Notes: generated from the letters alone by a model not told the origin. Positions 44,683 to 54,522 are shown, counted from the stretch's first letter. The stretch: DNA of 64,000 nucleotides from JAHJQZ01 sp963675235 (GCA_963675235.2 CAXXFU010000004.1:124001-188000); one strand, 5' to 3'. Program-made: numbers and translations.

Positions 44683-45552
44683 CTAAAGTCCGAAACGCGA
44701 CCAGATCGAGCGATCCTCGACGGCGGCGATGAGATCGGCGCCGAACCCGGCGCTGCCGCCAAGTGCCGACATGCCGAAACGCGGCATCTGCAAAAGCGGC
44801 CGCTTGGGTCCGAATGCCTTGATCCTGACCTTCTTGCCGAAGCGCGTTGTCAGCGTCTCGTGGATATCCCCGAGACCGTCGACAAGCCCGAGTTCGAGTC
44901 CGCGCACGGCCGTCCACCATTCTCCGGTGAACAATTCGTCGTCGGGAGCGGTGAACCGCTCCCCGCGCCGCGCCTTCACATAGTCGATGAAGACCTGGTG
45001 GATCGCCAGTTCGGACGCCTTGATGCGGGCGACATCCTCTTCCTTTTCAGGCAGGAACGGGTCGAGCGTCGACTTGTTCTTGCCCGCCGTGTAGAGGCGC
45101 CGGGAAATGCCGAGCTTCTTGATCGCCTCGTCGAAGCCGAAACTCGACATGATCACCCCGACCGAACCGACGATCGAGGACGGATCGGCGATGATCTCGT
45201 CGCCGGCACTGGCGATGAAATAGCCGCCGGAAGCGGCGACGTCCTCGACAAAGACCAGGACCTGCTTCTCGTGTTCCTCGGCGAGGTCGCGAATGCGCTT
45301 GGCGATCAGGCGCGACTGCACCGCCGAGCCGCCGGGCGAATTGATGACGAGGGCGACGGCCGGGGCGTTCTTGATCGAGAAGGCCCGCTTCAGCACCGGT
45401 GCGAAGGTGGCGATATTGATGCGGCCTGGACGCAGTTCGGAGGCGATCACGCCCTGAAGGCGGACCATCGGCACGACAGGCGGGCGATTGAACAGCCGGC
45501 CGACGCGAGTGCCGAGCGCATTGGCGAAGGAACTGAAACTGGTGTCGGACAT
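44683..45552 (-). CDS. S49 family (SppA/SohB-like) membrane-associated peptidase
   Basis: 289 residues, the short SohB/SppA36-type form. Signatures are ALVINSPGGSAVQSRLIAKR near residue 65, VFVEDVAASGGYFIASAGDE near 98 (catalytic serine in ASGGY) and SIVGSVGVIMSSFGFDE near 128, followed by the lysine-containing IKKLGISRRLYTAGK. SppA-type enzymes remove leftover signal peptides from the membrane. It heads a pair with the small 72-residue protein. Confidence 0.9.
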   Translation of the reverse strand: MSDTSFSSFANALGTRVGRLFNRPPVVPMVRLQGVIASELRPGRINIATFAPVLKRAFSIKNAPAVALVINSPGGSAVQSRLIAKRIRDLAEEHEKQVLVFVEDVAASGGYFIASAGDEIIADPSSIVGSVGVIMSSFGFDEAIKKLGISRRLYTAGKNKSTLDPFLPEKEEDVARIKASELAIHQVFIDYVKARRGERFTAPDDELFTGEWWTAVRGLELGLVDGLGDIHETLTTRFGKKVRIKAFGPKRPLLQMPRFGMSALGGSAGFGADLIAAVEDRSIWSRFGL

Positions 45553-45621
45553 CTGGCGGCTCCCAAAATCTTTGATCCTAGATAGGCGACAACCAGGCCG
45601 CTTTCCACCGTGCCGGCAAAA

Positions 45622-46407
45622 TTACCAGTCCAGTTTCGTTTCACCGCGCAATACCTTGGCGATCTCCGGGGCGAATTCATTGCCACCCGGGCCGTGCAGC
45701 ACCAGCGGCGGCAGAAGCTGCAGCCGCGCGCGCGACCCCTTGATGCCGCGGATGAGCACGCGCCCGGCCACCGCGCCGGGCCGGGCGGCGACGGGCAGGA
45801 CCGTGATGGCGCCGAATCTCCGGGCGAAACCGGCCAGCGCATCGCCGAGCCGTTCGGCGGGCAGGATGAAGATCGCCACTCCGCGAGGCGAGGCCGCTGC
45901 CGCTGCCGCGCGCAGCCAAAGGTCGAGCTCGGTGCTTTCGGCGTGACGCGCCGCATTACGCCCCGCCTCGCCGGCCGGCGTGCCGCGGCCTTTCTCGAAA
46001 AACGGTGGATTGGCGATGACCGCATCGAATGCGTCGGGGGTCAGTCCGGCCGCCTGCCGCGCCGGTCCGGACGCCGTCACATCCGCCGCGACCGCTTCGA
46101 CGCGCGCAGCGAGCCCGTTGCCCGTGATGTTTTCCCGCGCCAGCCCCAGCGCCATGGCATCGCGTTCGGCCAGAAGGACGCTTGCACTCTTCGCCCACCA
46201 TGCGGCGACCAGTCCGGCAGCACCGACCCCGGCGCCAAGATCGAGAATGCGGCCGGCGCTTTCGGGCACCGAGGCGCCGAGCAGGACCGAATCCGATCCG
46301 GCCCGAAACCCGCGCAGCGGCTGGACGAGCGTCAGCCGCCCGTCGAGGAAGGCGTCTTTGGAAGTGTTTTCACGTTTTACAAAGGTGTCAGTCTGGTCTA
46401 CGCACAT
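45622..46407 (-). CDS. tRNA1(Val) (adenine(37)-N6)-methyltransferase-like protein (TrmN6/YfiC)
   Basis: 261 residues from ATG 46407 (an earlier TTG at 46434 is less likely). SAM motif I is RILDLGAGVGAAGLVAAW near residue 55, and the N6-adenine catalytic motif NPPF is in DAVIANPPFFEKGRG near 132. The N-terminal LDGRLTLVQPLRGFRAGSD is characteristic of YfiC relatives, which methylate A37 of tRNA-Val. Substrate identity is inferred from family. It is divergent from the polyprenyl synthetase. Confidence 0.85.
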   Translation of the reverse strand: MCVDQTDTFVKRENTSKDAFLDGRLTLVQPLRGFRAGSDSVLLGASVPESAGRILDLGAGVGAAGLVAAWWAKSASVLLAERDAMALGLARENITGNGLAARVEAVAADVTASGPARQAAGLTPDAFDAVIANPPFFEKGRGTPAGEAGRNAARHAESTELDLWLRAAAAAASPRGVAIFILPAERLGDALAGFARRFGAITVLPVAARPGAVAGRVLIRGIKGSRARLQLLPPLVLHGPGGNEFAPEIAKVLRGETKLDW

Positions 46408-46496
46408 GGCAGGGCCGGTTGATTTTGTCGCCAAGTCTAGTTGGGCAGGCGCTCCGGCTCAATCGCTGCAGGAATGGGGCCAGCGCGAGGAGCAAA

Positions 46497-47516
46497 ATGG
46501 GGTTCACCGCCGTGAGTAGACCGGACGGCACTGCCGGCGCCGACGCACTGGAGCGTCTGATCGCCGAAACCCAGTCCGACATGGAGAAGGTCAACGCGCT
46601 CATTCTCGATCGCGCCCGTTCGCATGTCGACATGGTGCCCGAGCTCGCCCGCTATCTCATCGAGTCCGGCGGCAAGAGATTGCGCCCGATGCTGACCCTT
46701 GCCAGCACCGCGCTGTTCGGACCCGGCAATGGCAACCAGATCTTCTACGCCGCTTCGGTCGAGTTCATGCACAACGCCACTCTTTTGCACGACGACGTTG
46801 TCGATGAATCCGACATGCGCCGCGGCAAGCCGGCGGCCCGCAAGATCTGGGGCAACCAGGCCAGCGTCCTGGTCGGCGACTTCCTGCTCGGTCAGGCCTT
46901 CCTGATGATGGTCGAAACCGGCGATCTCAAGGCGCTGCACGTTCTATCCGAAGCGGCAACGGTGATTGCCGAGGGCGAGGTCTTCCAGCTCGCCAAGTCC
47001 AGGGATCTCGAGGCAAGCCGCGAGGACTATGCCGAGGTCATCCGCGCCAAGACAGCGACCCTTTTCGAAGCGGCGACAACCGTCGGCGCCATGGCCGGCG
47101 GCGCCGATTCGGCTGCGCAAAAGGCGCTCGGCACCTATGGCGGCGAACTCGGATGGGCCTTCCAGCTCATCGACGACGTTCTCGACTACGGTGGCGCCAG
47201 CGGCCAGCTCGGCAAGAACACCGGCGACGACCTGCGCGAGGGCAAGATGACCCTGCCGGTCATCCTGGCGCTCGAAGCTGCCACCGAGACGGAGCGCGGA
47301 ACCATCACCGCCGCGCTCGGCAACCCGGAAGCCAACCAGCAGGCCGTGGCGGACGTCATGGCCATCATGGACAGATACGGCACCCTGGCAGCGACGCTCG
47401 CCGAAGCCCATTGCCACGCGGAAAAGGCCAAGCAGGCGCTTGAGGCCATCCCGGCCTCGGCTATGCGTGACATCCTTGCCGACACCGCCGATTTCTGTGT
47501 GGCGCGCGCCTACTAG
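46497..47516 (+). CDS. polyprenyl diphosphate synthase (octaprenyl/decaprenyl type)
   Basis: 339 residues with both aspartate-rich motifs: HDDVVDESDMRRGKPAARK (first, near residue 98) and LIDDVLDYGGASGQLGK (second, near 225), each binding Mg and allylic diphosphate. It condenses IPP units into the long quinone side chain. Chain length is not readable here; rhizobial relatives make the Q10 chain. The ATG at 46497 follows GAGGAG. Confidence 0.93.
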   Translation: MGFTAVSRPDGTAGADALERLIAETQSDMEKVNALILDRARSHVDMVPELARYLIESGGKRLRPMLTLASTALFGPGNGNQIFYAASVEFMHNATLLHDDVVDESDMRRGKPAARKIWGNQASVLVGDFLLGQAFLMMVETGDLKALHVLSEAATVIAEGEVFQLAKSRDLEASREDYAEVIRAKTATLFEAATTVGAMAGGADSAAQKALGTYGGELGWAFQLIDDVLDYGGASGQLGKNTGDDLREGKMTLPVILALEAATETERGTITAALGNPEANQQAVADVMAIMDRYGTLAATLAEAHCHAEKAKQALEAIPASAMRDILADTADFCVARAY

Positions 47517-47581
47517 GGGCGAGGTCTGATCAGGTAGCGGATACGGCGCGACCGGCCTTTCGTTCAGACGGAGCTCCGGCT

Positions 47582-48457
47582 CTAGCCCAAATCGAGCGGC
47601 GCTGCCGCCACCCAGGATTCAGGGAAGCTCTCGCGCATCTGCTGCGCCGCCAGATGGGCCAGCGACGCCGAGCCGAACAGGCCGAACACGGTGGCACCCG
47701 AACCCGACATGCGTGCGGCAACGCAACCGGGCGTTGCTTCGAGCCTGGCGATCAGTTCACCGATCACCGGCACAAGCTCGACCGCCGCCGCCTGCAGGTC
47801 ATTGCGGGTTTCGGTGACCCAAAGCCCGAGCACGGCGGCATGGCTGAGTGGCCGGGGAATATCCGGCAGACCGGGATTGTCATGCTTATTCAGCCGCCGG
47901 AACACGTCGGCGGTTGAAACCGGCACCAACGGATTGACCAGCACGAGTGAGGCCGGCGGCATGATGTCGACCGGTTCGACGATCTCGCCGATGCCGCGCA
48001 CCAGGCATGGCCGCGAGAACAGGCAAACCGGCACGTCGGCGCCAAGCTGCAGGGCAACCGACATCAGCTCGGCAAGCGGTATTTCGGTTTGGGCGAATTC
48101 TGCCATCAGTTTCAGCGCCGCCGCGGCATCGGCCGAACCGCCGCCGATGCCGGCGGAAACCGGCAGGTTCTTTGAAAGCGTGATCCCGACCCCATGCGGG
48201 ACCGCATCCGGCCAGCGTTCCCGGAACGCCTCGACCGCCCTGGCAACGAGATTCGTCTGTCCCGTCGTCAACGCCCCGGCAAACGGTCCGGTGAGGCGGA
48301 AGCTGTCGGATTGCGACTTGCGCGCCGTCAGCTCGTCGCCGAGATCGGCAAACACCACCAGACTTTCGAGGTCATGATAGCCGTTCTCGCGCCGGCCGGT
48401 GACGTGCAGGGCGAGATTGACCTTGGCCAGGGCCGCCGCTTCGACGATCTTGTCCAT
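47582..48457 (-). CDS. ispE: 4-diphosphocytidyl-2-C-methyl-D-erythritol kinase
   Basis: 291 residues of the GHMP kinase family. ATP loop PVSAGIGGGSADAAAAL is near residue 100, the N-terminal ALAKVNLALHVTGRRENGYH is diagnostic for IspE, and the C-terminal ARMSGSGATVFGLF closes the active site. It phosphorylates CDP-ME in the MEP pathway. The ATG at 48457 is 4 nt after the TPR stop, so the two share an operon. The longer frame to 48733 runs into the TPR gene and is rejected. Confidence 0.95.
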   Translation of the reverse strand: MDKIVEAAALAKVNLALHVTGRRENGYHDLESLVVFADLGDELTARKSQSDSFRLTGPFAGALTTGQTNLVARAVEAFRERWPDAVPHGVGITLSKNLPVSAGIGGGSADAAAALKLMAEFAQTEIPLAELMSVALQLGADVPVCLFSRPCLVRGIGEIVEPVDIMPPASLVLVNPLVPVSTADVFRRLNKHDNPGLPDIPRPLSHAAVLGLWVTETRNDLQAAAVELVPVIGELIARLEATPGCVAARMSGSGATVFGLFGSASLAHLAAQQMRESFPESWVAAAPLDLG

Positions 48458-48461
48458 GACC

Positions 48462-50195
48462 CTAGCCGTTCGAGGTGGCAATGTCCGGCTGCAATCCTTC
48501 GTCGAGCTTGAGGCGCGCCTTTTCCCCGATATCGCTGCCAGGGTCGAGATCGGAAGCGATGGTCCATTGGAACCGGGCCTCGAGCCTGCGCCCGGCCTGC
48601 CAATAGGCATCGCCGAGATGATCGTTGATCGCCGGGTCGGACGCCCTGAGCTGCACTGCCTGTTCCAGGGTCTGAACCGCCTCGTCATACCGGCCAAGCC
48701 GGTAATAGGCCCAGCCGAGACTGTCGACGACATAGCCGTCGGCCGGATCGGCCTTCAATGCCCGGCGGATCATATCGAGTGCCTCGTCGAGATGCACGCC
48801 CTGGTCGATCCAGGAATAGCCGAGATAGTTCAGAACCTGCGGATTGCCCGGATCGAGCGACAAAGCCTTCTGGAAATCGTCTTCGGCAGCGGGCCAGGCC
48901 TTGTTGCGCTCGTAGCACATGCCGCGCAGGTAATAGTAGCGCCAGTCCTGCGGATGCTCGCCGCCGACCATGCCGATCACCAGCGAATAGGCATCGGCGG
49001 CATCCTTGTAGCGCTCGTTGGCGCGCAACATGTCGGCATAGGCGGTGATAGCGTCGAGATTGTCCGGATCGGCGACAACTGCGCGGTGCAGCTTCTCGAT
49101 GGCGGCTTCGGTGCTGCCGGCCGCACTCATGTTCTGGGCGACGCCAACCTCGGCCTGCTGCTTGTAGGGTGAGCTCTGCGGCAGTCCATTGTAGATGGCA
49201 TTGGCGTCATCGTACTGGCCGTATCCGCTGTAAAGCTGGGCCAGCCGCATTGCCGCCAGATCGAAGTCCGGAGCCAGATAAAGCGCGGCGCGCAGATAGA
49301 TGCTGGCGAGATCGGCGGAGCCGTCGCGCGCCAGCGCCGCGCCGACGCTGTTGAACATCTCGGCCGCGCCGGCCTGAACGGTCGGGGTCAGCTTGCCCGG
49401 GCGCTTGCCGGCCAGCACGTCCTTTTCGAGCGCCAGGATGCCGGGATCGCTGAGGCCCAGGTCACGATAGGTCTTGATGATCTTCGCAGCCTCGTCGAAC
49501 TCGGAACCATTGGCGAGCATGCGGGCATAGGCGCTGAGCAGGCGGACATCATAGGGATCGGTCTCGTAGGCCTTCCTGGCAAATCCGAGGGCGTCCTCGC
49601 GCCTGTCGGCGACATCGGCCATCAGCGCGCGATAATAGGTCAGGAAGCCCTCGATGCCGCCGGCAGCGACGGTGTCGAGCTGGGCCTGTGCCTCGTCATA
49701 CCGGTTTTCCGCGATCAGCGCCCAACCCTTGATGACGGCGGCCGTGATGCCGACAAACGAGCTCGATTCGAGTCCCTCGAGCGTCGTCGCCGCCGCATTG
49801 TACTGACGCTGCTTGATCGCCACGGTGCCGATCATCAGCTTGGACAATTCGTCGTCCGGCAGCATTTCGAGCAGTTGGCGCGCGATCGCCGCCGCCTCCT
49901 CGATCTCGCCATTCGCCGCCTGGGCATGGAAGGTCCTGAGCGTCAGCAGCATGTTGTCCGGTCGGGTCAACTGGGCATTGCCGAGGAATTCGGCGGCGCT
50001 CACGGTGTCGAGCCGGCTCATTGCCTCCTCGCCGGCAAGAAAACTGCCGGTCGGGGATCTCAAAGCCGCAATCAAAGAACCAAGCTGTTCCTGGATGCTG
50101 GCCACGGCCAACGCGCCCCCGACGGGAGCGGCAAGAACAAGACCGGCCAGGGCCGTCGTCAGAATTCTCGAAAACCTGTTCACAGACAAATCCAC
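48462..50195 (-). CDS. TPR-repeat protein, exported
   Basis: About 577 residues. A hydrophobic N-terminus (SRILTTALAGLVLAAPVGGA) suggests export or anchoring. Tetratricopeptide repeats run from about residue 85 to the end, clearest in the C-terminal third: YYYLRGMCYERNKAWPAAED, NPQVLNYLGYSWIDQG and VVDSLGWAYYRLGRYDEAVQ. It probably acts as a scaffold in the envelope; a specific partner is not evident. The ATG-less frame start at 50237 is a TTG, so I prefer the GTG at 50195. ispE follows at 4 nt. Confidence 0.85.
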   Translation of the reverse strand: MDLSVNRFSRILTTALAGLVLAAPVGGALAVASIQEQLGSLIAALRSPTGSFLAGEEAMSRLDTVSAAEFLGNAQLTRPDNMLLTLRTFHAQAANGEIEEAAAIARQLLEMLPDDELSKLMIGTVAIKQRQYNAAATTLEGLESSSFVGITAAVIKGWALIAENRYDEAQAQLDTVAAGGIEGFLTYYRALMADVADRREDALGFARKAYETDPYDVRLLSAYARMLANGSEFDEAAKIIKTYRDLGLSDPGILALEKDVLAGKRPGKLTPTVQAGAAEMFNSVGAALARDGSADLASIYLRAALYLAPDFDLAAMRLAQLYSGYGQYDDANAIYNGLPQSSPYKQQAEVGVAQNMSAAGSTEAAIEKLHRAVVADPDNLDAITAYADMLRANERYKDAADAYSLVIGMVGGEHPQDWRYYYLRGMCYERNKAWPAAEDDFQKALSLDPGNPQVLNYLGYSWIDQGVHLDEALDMIRRALKADPADGYVVDSLGWAYYRLGRYDEAVQTLEQAVQLRASDPAINDHLGDAYWQAGRRLEARFQWTIASDLDPGSDIGEKARLKLDEGLQPDIATSNG

Positions 50196-50303
50196 ATTCG
50201 TTTCGACACAGCGCGTCTCAACCTTGATTGCTGTCAAAGATTGGTGATTTTGCGGCTGACCGCAAGGCTCGTGCGATCACACTTGGCCTGAGGGCGCAAC
50301 CGT

Positions 50304-51968
50304 TTACATCCCGACGTAGTTCGGGCCCGATCCGCCCTCGGGCGGCACCCAGGTGATGTTCTGGCTCGGATCCTTGATGTCGCAGGTCTTGCAGTGCACG
50401 CAATTGGCGGCGTGGATGCGCAAGACGGGTCCCCCGTCTTCCTCGGCAAGTTCGTAGACCCCTGCCGGGCAATAAAGCGGCGCCGGCTCGCCGAACTCCG
50501 GCAGATTGCGGGCGATCGGGATCGTCGGATCAGCCAGCCTGAGGTGCACCGGCTGGTCCTCGTCATGGGCGATATTGGCCAGGTGCACCGAGGCGGAACG
50601 GTCGAACGTGGTGACGCCATCCGGCCTTGGATAGGCGATCTCAGGCAAAGTGCCACGCTTCGCCAGCCGGACGAAATCAGGCACCCGTGCCGTCAGCGAA
50701 CCGAAAGGCGAGAAACCGGTCAGCGAAACCGTCCACATATCGACCCCGGCCAGGGCAATTCCGAGGCGCGAGCCGAATCGTGTCCACAACGACTTGACGG
50801 CGCGCACCGGCTTGAGATCGGCCTCGATTCCGGCAGCATCGACCCGTTTGCGCAAATCCTCGAGCACATCGTTGTGCCGCCCCGCCGCCAGCGCATCGGC
50901 AACGCATTCCGCCGCCGCCTTGCCGGAAAGCATGGCATTGTGGATGGCCTTAAGGCGCGGCACGTTCATGAATCCGGCGGCGCAGCCGATCAGGCCACCT
51001 CCCGGAAATCCGAGCTTCGGGATCGACTGCCAGCCGCCGGCGGTGATGGCGCGGGCACCATAGGAGATCCGCGTTCCGCCCGCGATCAGCCTTGCCACGG
51101 CCGGATGCAACTTGAAGCGCTGGAACTCGTCGAACGGCGACAGCGTCGGGTTGGGATAGTTGAGATAGGTGACGAAGCCTAAATAGAGCTTGTTGTCCTC
51201 GGCGTGATAGGCAAATCCGCCGCCATTGGTGTCGGCCGGCAGCGGGTAGCCGAGATAGTTGTCGACCCGGCCCGGTTCATGCCTGTCGGGGGCGATCTCC
51301 CAGATTTCCTTGATGCCGAGGCTGTATTTCTGCGGCGCCGCATCGGCGTTCAGGTCGAACCGCGCCATCAGGGTCTTGGCGAGCGAACCACGCGCGCCCT
51401 CGGCGATCAGCACATAGGACGCCGTGAGGATTATGCCGGGCGCATGGTTGGGGCCGGGGGTGCCGTCCTTGTTCACCCCGAGATCACCTGTTACGACGCC
51501 GGTCACCGCGCCCTCGTCGTTTGTCACGACATCGACCGCCGCCGTCGCCGGGAATATGTCGACGCCAAGGGCTGCGGCCTCGTCCCCGAGCCACTGGCAC
51601 ATGCGTCCGAGGCTGACGATATGGCTTTGCGCCGTGCGGGCAACCGGCGGCACCAGGGCATGCGGCAGGGCGAAATCCCTTTTCCCGGTGAGGAAATGCA
51701 GGTGTTCCTTTTCAACCTTGGGGCCAACCGGTGCGCCGCGCTCGCGCCAGTCCGGGATGAGCGCATCGAGCCCGGACGTGTCCATGACCGCTCCGGAAAC
51801 GATGTGGCCGCCGATCTCTGCCGATTTCTCGATCAGCGTCACCGCGATCTCACGGCCGGCTTCGGCGGCGATCTGCTTGAGGCGGATGGCGGCGCTGAGC
51901 CCGGCCGGACCGCCACCGACAATGACGACATCGGTTGGAAATTCCTCGCGGACCAGATCGTCCGACAT
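50304..51968 (-). CDS. electron transfer flavoprotein-ubiquinone oxidoreductase
   Basis: 554 residues. The FAD motif is VVIVGGGPAGLSAAIRLKQ at residues 14-32, the middle holds the ubiquinone region with GARAITAGGWQSIPKL, and the C-terminus has the ferredoxin-like [4Fe-4S] cluster: CPAGVYEL, then CVHCKTCDIKDPSQN. It passes electrons from ETF (beta-oxidation, amino acid and possibly D-2-hydroxyacid oxidation) to ubiquinone in the inner membrane. The ATG at 51968 has GAGGAGG just upstream; the 190 residues before it in the longer frame are spurious. Confidence 0.95.
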   Translation of the reverse strand: MSDDLVREEFPTDVVIVGGGPAGLSAAIRLKQIAAEAGREIAVTLIEKSAEIGGHIVSGAVMDTSGLDALIPDWRERGAPVGPKVEKEHLHFLTGKRDFALPHALVPPVARTAQSHIVSLGRMCQWLGDEAAALGVDIFPATAAVDVVTNDEGAVTGVVTGDLGVNKDGTPGPNHAPGIILTASYVLIAEGARGSLAKTLMARFDLNADAAPQKYSLGIKEIWEIAPDRHEPGRVDNYLGYPLPADTNGGGFAYHAEDNKLYLGFVTYLNYPNPTLSPFDEFQRFKLHPAVARLIAGGTRISYGARAITAGGWQSIPKLGFPGGGLIGCAAGFMNVPRLKAIHNAMLSGKAAAECVADALAAGRHNDVLEDLRKRVDAAGIEADLKPVRAVKSLWTRFGSRLGIALAGVDMWTVSLTGFSPFGSLTARVPDFVRLAKRGTLPEIAYPRPDGVTTFDRSASVHLANIAHDEDQPVHLRLADPTIPIARNLPEFGEPAPLYCPAGVYELAEEDGGPVLRIHAANCVHCKTCDIKDPSQNITWVPPEGGSGPNYVGM

Positions 51969-52110
51969 CGGGCCTCCTCGCTGTTTGCGGCTGGCTCCGA
52001 CGGCGGACAGGCCATCGGGCGCGTTGTGAATGTGCAAATCCGGACATACAACCGGCGCAAAGCGCGCCGCTTGTGGATTTGCGCCACGGCGCTGTGACAT
52101 AACAGAAACC

Positions 52111-52959
52111 ATGGGCCAAAAGCGAGACATGACCGAACAGGACTGGGCAGCGCTGCTCGAGTGGTACGCCGCCGCCGGAGTCGATCTCGCCGTCGGCGAC
52201 GAGCCGGTCGATCGATACGCGGCGCAATCGGCATTGCAGCGCGCCAGCGCCACGACCAATGCCGGCGCCGGTCCCGCGAGGCCCCCCTCAAGAACGCAGA
52301 CGCCACCAGCCGCGCCAGCCGCGCCGCGGCCTCCGGAAGGGGAAGCCGTAGCCGATCCCGCCGAGGCGCACGCGCTCGCGGCCGCCGCCGATACACTGGA
52401 AGCGCTTGAAGCGGCAATGGCCGGGTTCGAAGGCTCGCCGCTCAAGCAGCGCGCGACGCAACTGGTGTTCTCCGACGGCAACCCTGAGGGCCGGGTTATG
52501 CTTGTCGGCGAGGCGCCGGGCCGCGAAGAGGACCTGCAGGGCAAGCCCTTTGTCGGGCGCTCCGGTCATCTGCTCGACCTGATGCTTGCCGCCATCGGTC
52601 TCGACCGCACCAAGGTCTATATCGCCAACACGGTGCCCTGGCGGCCACCGGGCAACCGCACGCCGACGCCGGCCGAGATCGCGCTCTGCCTGCCGTTCCT
52701 GCACCGCCAGATCGCTCTTGCCGCGCCGGACATTCTGGTGACGCTCGGCGCGCCGGCGGCCCAGACGCTGCTCGGCCAGCCGGTCTCGATCACGCGGGCG
52801 CGCGGCAAATGGCGCGAGGTCGAGATCGAAGGAAAGACACTCAGGCTGCTGCCGACCTTCCATCCGGCCTTTCTCTTGCGCCAGCCGGCGCAGAAGGCTC
52901 TGGCCTGGCGCGACATGCTGACTCTCAAGCATGCGCTCAAAACCGGCAATACAAGCTAG
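52111..52959 (+). CDS. uracil-DNA glycosylase, family-4-like without Fe-S cysteines
   Basis: 282 residues. A variable Ala/Pro-rich N-terminus (about 1-90) precedes the glycosylase domain. Motif A is GEAPGREEDLQGKPFVGRSG near residue 137, followed by LLDLMLAAIGLDRTKVYIAN and NRTPTPAE; the late motif is LPTFHPAFLLRQ. Family 4 enzymes usually hold a [4Fe-4S] cluster with four cysteines. Here I see one cysteine only (ALCLPF), and the usual FEGC is FEGS. It removes uracil from DNA by family; the cluster-free form is notable. Divergent from ETF-QO. Confidence 0.85.
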   Translation: MGQKRDMTEQDWAALLEWYAAAGVDLAVGDEPVDRYAAQSALQRASATTNAGAGPARPPSRTQTPPAAPAAPRPPEGEAVADPAEAHALAAAADTLEALEAAMAGFEGSPLKQRATQLVFSDGNPEGRVMLVGEAPGREEDLQGKPFVGRSGHLLDLMLAAIGLDRTKVYIANTVPWRPPGNRTPTPAEIALCLPFLHRQIALAAPDILVTLGAPAAQTLLGQPVSITRARGKWREVEIEGKTLRLLPTFHPAFLLRQPAQKALAWRDMLTLKHALKTGNTS

Positions 52960-53062
52960 CGCTGACGCGCCAAATCGGTTCTCATGTCCCGGCTCCTCGC
53001 ACGTCTTGAATAGGCATGCGTTTGGGGCTGATTTTTCTTCTTTTTCATGTTTGCCTAGGTCC

Positions 53063-54451
53063 ATGGCCCAAGTCGTCAAGATATACGCCCTCCTACTTGG
53101 TTCCGCCCTTTTGATGTTCGGTGGCGGGCTGCAGGGCCTGCTGCTGTCGGTTCGCGGCGCCGAGGAGGGGTTTTCACTCCTCGCTCTCGGCCTGATCGGC
53201 ACCGGCTGGTCGATCGGCTTCATTGCCGGCTCGGTCAGCGTGCCGATGCTTGTGCGCAAGGTCGGCCACATCCGCAGCTATGCCGTCATGGCTGTGCTGG
53301 GCGGCATGACCATCCTGTTGAACCTTTTGTGGATCAACGATGTCGGCTGGATCGTCATGCGCGCCTTTTCCGGCTTCTGCTTTGCCGGTGCCGCCATGAT
53401 CGTCGAGAGCTGGCTCAACGAGGTCTCCGAGAACAGGACGCGCGGCACGACCTTCGCGCTTTACATCACCATCAACACCGCTGCGGCGACGGCGGGGCAA
53501 CTGGCCATGTCGGTCACCGGCACGGCGGGCTATATCCCCTTCGTTCTCGGCGCCCTCGCCTTCATGGGCGCCATCGTGCCGACCGCCGTCAGCTCGAGCC
53601 CGCAGCCGCAGCCCCTGAGCTCGGCCAAACTCGACATCGGCCTGTTGTACAAGACCTCGCCGATTGCGGCCGTCGCCGCCTTCGCGGTCGGCATCGCCGG
53701 CGGCACATTCGGCACGCTGGCCCCGGTCTACGGCTTCACCATTGGCCTGAGCCCGGCCGTCATCGCCTTTCTGATGTCGGTTGCCGCCATTGCCGGCGCC
53801 GTAGCCCAGATTCCGCTCGGCCGCTTGTCGGACATGTTCGACCGTCGTTGGATCCTGATCGGAACATCCCTTCTGGCGGCACTGGCCGGCCTGGCCCTGG
53901 TGCTGCTCAATCCAAATCAGGAATGGCTGCTCTACACGCTTTTCGCCCTGTATGGCCTTGCGGCCTTTCCGATCTACGCCGTCGCCGTTGCCCACGCCAA
54001 CGACTACACGGCAGAGGGTCAGTTCTCCACCGTCGCCTCAGCCATGCTGTTCATCTACGGCATCGGCCTGGCCGTCGGCCCTCTGGCGGCTGCCTTCGTC
54101 ATGGAAGTGATCGGCCCGGTTGGGCTGTTCGTCGTCACCGCCACCTTCCACGCGGCGCTGGCAGGCATTGCCTATCTGCGCACCCGCATCCGCGATCCGC
54201 TTCCGGCCGAAGACCGCTCGCCGTTCCAGCCGGTAGTGCTCGGGAGGCCGTCGACGCCGGAAACCTATGCGCTCGATCCGCGCGCCGACGATCTGCCGGC
54301 CGAGGATGTGGAGCCGGTGCCGGACGATCTGCCCCAACCCCAAACCGAAGAGAAAGCTGCTGCGGAAACACAGGCGGAGTCCGAACCCGCAACGGCGGCG
54401 TCGGATGATGCTGTCTCGGAAACGGAAAAGCCGGATAGGCCTGGCAAGTAG
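53063..54451 (+). CDS. MFS transporter
   Basis: 462 residues with about 12 membrane spans up to residue 380. The MFS loop 2-3 signature is degenerate (VRKVGHIRSYAVMAVLGG), and SDMFDRRWILIGTSLLAALA marks the second half. The final 75 residues are a proline- and acidic-rich, probably disordered tail. Relatives in rhizobia are putative sugar or drug exporters; the substrate is unknown. ATG 53063 is preferred over upstream frames because family similarity begins there. Confidence 0.86.
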   Translation: MAQVVKIYALLLGSALLMFGGGLQGLLLSVRGAEEGFSLLALGLIGTGWSIGFIAGSVSVPMLVRKVGHIRSYAVMAVLGGMTILLNLLWINDVGWIVMRAFSGFCFAGAAMIVESWLNEVSENRTRGTTFALYITINTAAATAGQLAMSVTGTAGYIPFVLGALAFMGAIVPTAVSSSPQPQPLSSAKLDIGLLYKTSPIAAVAAFAVGIAGGTFGTLAPVYGFTIGLSPAVIAFLMSVAAIAGAVAQIPLGRLSDMFDRRWILIGTSLLAALAGLALVLLNPNQEWLLYTLFALYGLAAFPIYAVAVAHANDYTAEGQFSTVASAMLFIYGIGLAVGPLAAAFVMEVIGPVGLFVVTATFHAALAGIAYLRTRIRDPLPAEDRSPFQPVVLGRPSTPETYALDPRADDLPAEDVEPVPDDLPQPQTEEKAAAETQAESEPATAASDDAVSETEKPDRPGK

Positions 54452-54522
54452 TAGGCAGGTTCTTGTTTTGTTCGCATCGTTGCGCTAGTCTGCGATGAGG
54501 CTGGAGGACCAGCCGATTCGCG

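Noticed and set aside
44431..45585. Plus-strand frame across the S49 peptidase
   Set aside because: Antisense shadow of a well-conserved peptidase gene.
50231..50237. TTG start at 50237 for the TPR gene
   Set aside because: The sequence TTGACA there looks like a promoter -35 box, and the export signal begins just after the later GTG.
51969..52544. N-terminal extension of ETF-QO to 52544
   Set aside because: The extra 190 residues overlap the divergent uracil-DNA glycosylase and are low-complexity Ala/Ser; GAGGAGG marks the start at 51968.
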